NCBI GenBank assembly: GCA_913775725.1
Contig: CAJYNG010000008.1
Coordinates: forward strand, 488,388-552,387
Source of the DNA: an uncultured Stenotrophomonas sp.
GTDB lineage: Bacteria; Pseudomonadota; Gammaproteobacteria; Xanthomonadales; Xanthomonadaceae
Reading direction: 5' to 3'
Length of the DNA stretch: 64,000 nt
The notes under the pieces were generated by a model, which saw only the letters and a program-made list of their open reading frames with translations, did no database searches and was not told the DNA's origin. Every line of letters starts with the position of its first letter. Positions within the stretch are counted from its first letter, which is position 1. A program made the translations under genes and the position numbers. Positions 61,455-64,000 of this stretch are shown piece by piece.

Positions 61455-61548
61455 TCATTTGGCAACAGCGAAGCACACAGCCACACAAAAAAACAGGCGG
61501 CGCTTCGTTTCATTCACCAACGGGTTCCATATAAGAGGAGACGACCCC

Positions 61549-62724
61549 ATGGCACAGGTAATCAACACCAATACGATGTCGCTCAACGCTCAGCGCAACC
61601 TGAGCACCAGCGGCAACTCGCTGGCCACCACCATCCAGCGCCTCTCGTCCGGTCTGCGCATCAACAGCGCGAAGGACGACGCCGCCGGCCTTGCGATCTC
61701 GGAGCGCTTCAGCACCCAGATCCGCGGCCTGGACGTGGCCATCCGCAACGCCAACGACGGCATCTCGCTGGCCCAGGTCGCCGAAGGCTCGCTGAGCGAA
61801 GTCGGCAACAACCTGCAGCGCATCCGCGAGCTGGCCGTGCAGGCCTCCAACGCCACCAATTCCAGCAGCGACCGCAAGGCCCTGCAGGCCGAAGTGACCC
61901 AGCTGGTCAGCGAAATCGACCGCGTCGCCAAGCAGAGCGACTTCAACGGCACCAAGCTGCTGGACGGCTCGTTCACCAGCCAGCTGTTCCAGGTCGGTGC
62001 CAATGCAGGCCAGGCCATTGCGATCAACAGCGTGGTGGATGCCAAGGCTGACGCGCTGGGTAACAGCAAATTCGCCGCCCCGGTCGCCAGCACTGCTGAC
62101 ATTGCGACCATCACCGATCTGAGCGGCGTCACCATCAACGGTGTGGCCATCGGCACGATCAGCGGCAAGACGACCTCCGAGTTCGCTGCATCCGCCGCTG
62201 CACAGATCAACAGCAAGATCGGCGAGGCTGGCGTGTATGCAGAGGTCGTGACCACTGCTGGCGCCTCACCGGCTCCCGATACCTACCGTCTCAAGCTGAC
62301 CTCGGTCCAGGCTGATCGTGATCTGGTAATCGATGGGGCTACCCAGCTGAACTTCGCCAACTCCACCAAGGCCACTCCCAGCTCTGTCGCTGCAACCGCT
62401 ACGTCGAGCTTTGTCAAGGATCTAGACGTTTCCGACTACGTCGGTGCGCAGAAGGCCTTGGGCATGGTCGACAAGGCCCTGGAGTCGGTCAACAGTGTCC
62501 GCGCCGATCTCGGTGCCATCCAGAACCGCTTCACCTCGGTGGTGGCCAACCTGCAGACCTCCTCGGAGAACCTGTCGGCCTCGCGCAGCCGCATCCGCGA
62601 TACCGACTTCGCCAAGGAAACCGCCGAACTGACCCGCACCCAGATCCTGCAGCAGGCCGGTACGGCCATGCTGGCCCAGGCCAACCAGGTACCGCAGAAC
62701 GTGCTCAGCCTGTTGCAGCGCTGA
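61549..62724 (+). CDS. fliC: Flagellin FliC (first copy)
   Basis: 391 residues from the ATG at 61549, with AAGAGGAG upstream. D0/D1 N-terminal region: INTNTMSLNAQRNLSTSG and LRINSAKDDAAGLAISERF; D1/D0 C-terminal region: TSVVANLQTSSENLSASRSR ... ending NVLSLLQR. The variable central domain covers about 165-290. Preceded by a FliA promoter. The first flagellin of a tandem array; the next copy begins 72 bases after the stop. Confidence 0.98.
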   Translation: MAQVINTNTMSLNAQRNLSTSGNSLATTIQRLSSGLRINSAKDDAAGLAISERFSTQIRGLDVAIRNANDGISLAQVAEGSLSEVGNNLQRIRELAVQASNATNSSSDRKALQAEVTQLVSEIDRVAKQSDFNGTKLLDGSFTSQLFQVGANAGQAIAINSVVDAKADALGNSKFAAPVASTADIATITDLSGVTINGVAIGTISGKTTSEFAASAAAQINSKIGEAGVYAEVVTTAGASPAPDTYRLKLTSVQADRDLVIDGATQLNFANSTKATPSSVAATATSSFVKDLDVSDYVGAQKALGMVDKALESVNSVRADLGAIQNRFTSVVANLQTSSENLSASRSRIRDTDFAKETAELTRTQILQQAGTAMLAQANQVPQNVLSLLQR

Positions 62725-62730
62725 CATGAG

Positions 62731-62757
62731 CCGCCCCCGGGGCACGTCGGGGGCGTC
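62731..62757 (+). terminator. GC-rich hairpin between the two flagellin genes
   Basis: CGCCCCCG and CGGGGGCG form an 8-bp stem with an 8-base loop. No T-run follows, so it may slow or only partly end transcription, or stabilise the first message. Confidence 0.5.
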
Positions 62758-62796
62758 TAACCCAACTCACGTGCAACCGCTCAAGGACCTCTCCTC

Positions 62797-64000
62797 ATGG
62801 CACAAGTCATCAACACCAACACGATGTCGTTGAATGCTCAGCGTAACCTGAGCACCAGCGGCAGCTCGCTGGCCACCACCATCCAGCGCCTGTCCTCCGG
62901 TTCGCGCATCAACAGCGCCAAGGACGACGCCGCTGGCCTGGCGATCTCCGAGCGCTTCGGCACCCAGATCCGCGGTACCGACGTTGCCATCCGCAATGCC
63001 AACGACGGCATTTCGCTGGCCCAGGTCGCCGAAGGTTCGCTGACCGAGATCGGCAACAACCTGCAGCGCATCCGCGAACTGGCTGTGCAGGCCTCCAACG
63101 CCACCAACTCGAGCAGCGATCGCAAGGCCCTGCAGGCCGAAGTGACCCAGCTGAAGTCCGAAATCGACCGCGTCGCCAAGCAGTCCGAGTTCAACGGCAC
63201 CAAGCTGCTGGACGGCTCGTTCTCCAGTCAGCTGTTCCAGGTTGGCGCCAATGCCGGTCAGGCCATCGCCATCGACAAGACCGTCGACGCAACTGTTGCC
63301 AAGCTGGGCGGTTCGAGCTTCAAGAGTGCCAGCCTCACTGCACCTACCGCGCCCACGGCCGAAGCCACTCGCATTGGCGGCACCATTTCCGTGAAGGGTG
63401 CCGATGGCACCGTCAGCGCCATCAAGCTGGACAGCATCGAAGTCGCCAAGGGCGCCAGCGTTGCAGAGCAGAACAAGGCGGCTGCGACGGCCATCAACGC
63501 CAAGCTGGGCGAGACCGGCATCCTGGCCGAAGTCAGTGACGATGGCTCCGCCGTGAAGCTGACCCAGGTCAAGAATGGCGGCGATCTCACCGCCGGTGTC
63601 GACGCAACCGTCGCTGGCACCGTGGCACTGACCACGTCGGTGAAGGCCGCCGATGGTACTTGGCCGACCCCTGGCGCCGCCATGGCAACCGGTACGGTTA
63701 CCACCGCCAGCGAGCACGCCATCGATCTGGACGTCAGCACCACCACCGGTGCGCAGAAAGCACTGTCTCTGGTTGACGAAGCCCTGGGCTCGATCAACAG
63801 CACCCGCGCCGACCTGGGCGCTATCCAGAACCGCTTCACCTCGGTCGTCGCCAACCTGCAGACCTCGACGGAGAACCTGTCGGCCTCGCGTAGCCGCATC
63901 AAGGATACCGATTTCGCCAAGGAAACCGCCGAGCTGACCCGCACCCAGATCCTGCAGCAGGCCGGTACGGCCATGCTGGCCCAGGCCAACCAGGTGCCGC
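62797..64000 (+). CDS. fliC: Flagellin FliC (second copy), 3' end outside window
   Basis: At least 401 codons from the ATG at 62797, with AAGGA upstream; the frame is open at base 64000 and only the last few residues (by comparison with the first copy) are missing. N-terminal 160 residues and the C-terminal D1 helix are nearly the same as in copy one, with a Gly-to-Ser change at IQRLSSGSRINS. The central domain (about 165-310) is different and longer, with many Ala, Thr and Val. No FliA promoter is visible in the 72-base gap, so it may be read through from the first copy. Confidence 0.96.
   Translation, partial: MAQVINTNTMSLNAQRNLSTSGSSLATTIQRLSSGSRINSAKDDAAGLAISERFGTQIRGTDVAIRNANDGISLAQVAEGSLTEIGNNLQRIRELAVQASNATNSSSDRKALQAEVTQLKSEIDRVAKQSEFNGTKLLDGSFSSQLFQVGANAGQAIAIDKTVDATVAKLGGSSFKSASLTAPTAPTAEATRIGGTISVKGADGTVSAIKLDSIEVAKGASVAEQNKAAATAINAKLGETGILAEVSDDGSAVKLTQVKNGGDLTAGVDATVAGTVALTTSVKAADGTWPTPGAAMATGTVTTASEHAIDLDVSTTTGAQKALSLVDEALGSINSTRADLGAIQNRFTSVVANLQTSTENLSASRSRIKDTDFAKETAELTRTQILQQAGTAMLAQANQVP

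Overview
The window is GC-rich chromosomal DNA from a gammaproteobacterium of the Xanthomonadaceae, most likely the Stenotrophomonas maltophilia complex. The evidence is protein similarity throughout, the gene orders trxB/ftsK-lolA-rarA and nudJ-mnmA-hflD, an aminoglycoside 6-phosphotransferase-like gene, tandem flagellins, and many GTAG-headed palindromes that match the described SMAG (Stenotrophomonas GTAG) repeats. No rRNA, tRNA, CRISPR array, prophage or intact insertion sequence was seen. The assignment rests on recognition, not on a search.

Layout. 1-7.8 kb: the 3' part of a lipocalin gene, two MacB/FtsX-type permeases with no ATPase beside them, a GNAT acetyltransferase, a LuxR-type response regulator overlapping an EvgS/BvgS-like hybrid kinase, and a SapC-family protein. 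7.8-11.6 kb: a small basic protein, an EF-G paralogue behind an unusual 310-nt leader with two candidate leader peptides and several hairpins, and a secreted protein. 11.6-17.1 kb: an iron/heme uptake operon (esterase, beta-propeller, hmuTUV) behind a Fur-box-like site. 17.3-27.4 kb: small envelope genes, rarA, lolA, a transglutaminase-like protein, ftsK, divergent trxB and a FemAB-like acyltransferase. 27.5-37.2 kb: a Cys-rich protein, aat-infA, clpS and clpA split by an aph(6)-like gene, a secreted protein, and the nudJ-mnmA-hflD operon. 37.4-47.8 kb: a signalling block with a sigma28-controlled chemoreceptor, a PAS-GGDEF-EAL protein, a NarX-type kinase joined to a degenerate GGDEF-EAL-REC protein, and another histidine kinase. 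47.9-64 kb: flagellar genes flgA-flgM-flgN on the minus strand, then cheV, flgBCDEF, flgGHIJKL and two flagellin genes on the plus strand, the second cut by the window end.

Regulation can be read directly in the flagellar part. Sites with the sigma54 layout GG-N10-GC precede flgA, flgB and flgG. Sites of the form TAAA-N15-GCCGNTAN precede flgM, fliC and the chemoreceptor gene, and a near match precedes cheV. This fits a sigma54 class for rod, hook and basal body and a FliA class for filament, chemotaxis and FlgM. Elsewhere, clpS, aat, rarA and a leader ORF upstream of the EF-G paralogue each have a -10 hexamer 6-7 nt before the start codon, which suggests leaderless mRNAs.

Interspersed repeats are dense. 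GTAG elements sit at gene 3' ends, often as inverted pairs, and three of them supply the TAG stop codon of the upstream gene. Two other palindrome families (a CCAACCAAGGTTGG core, and a GGGGTC...GACCCC unit) occupy other gaps.
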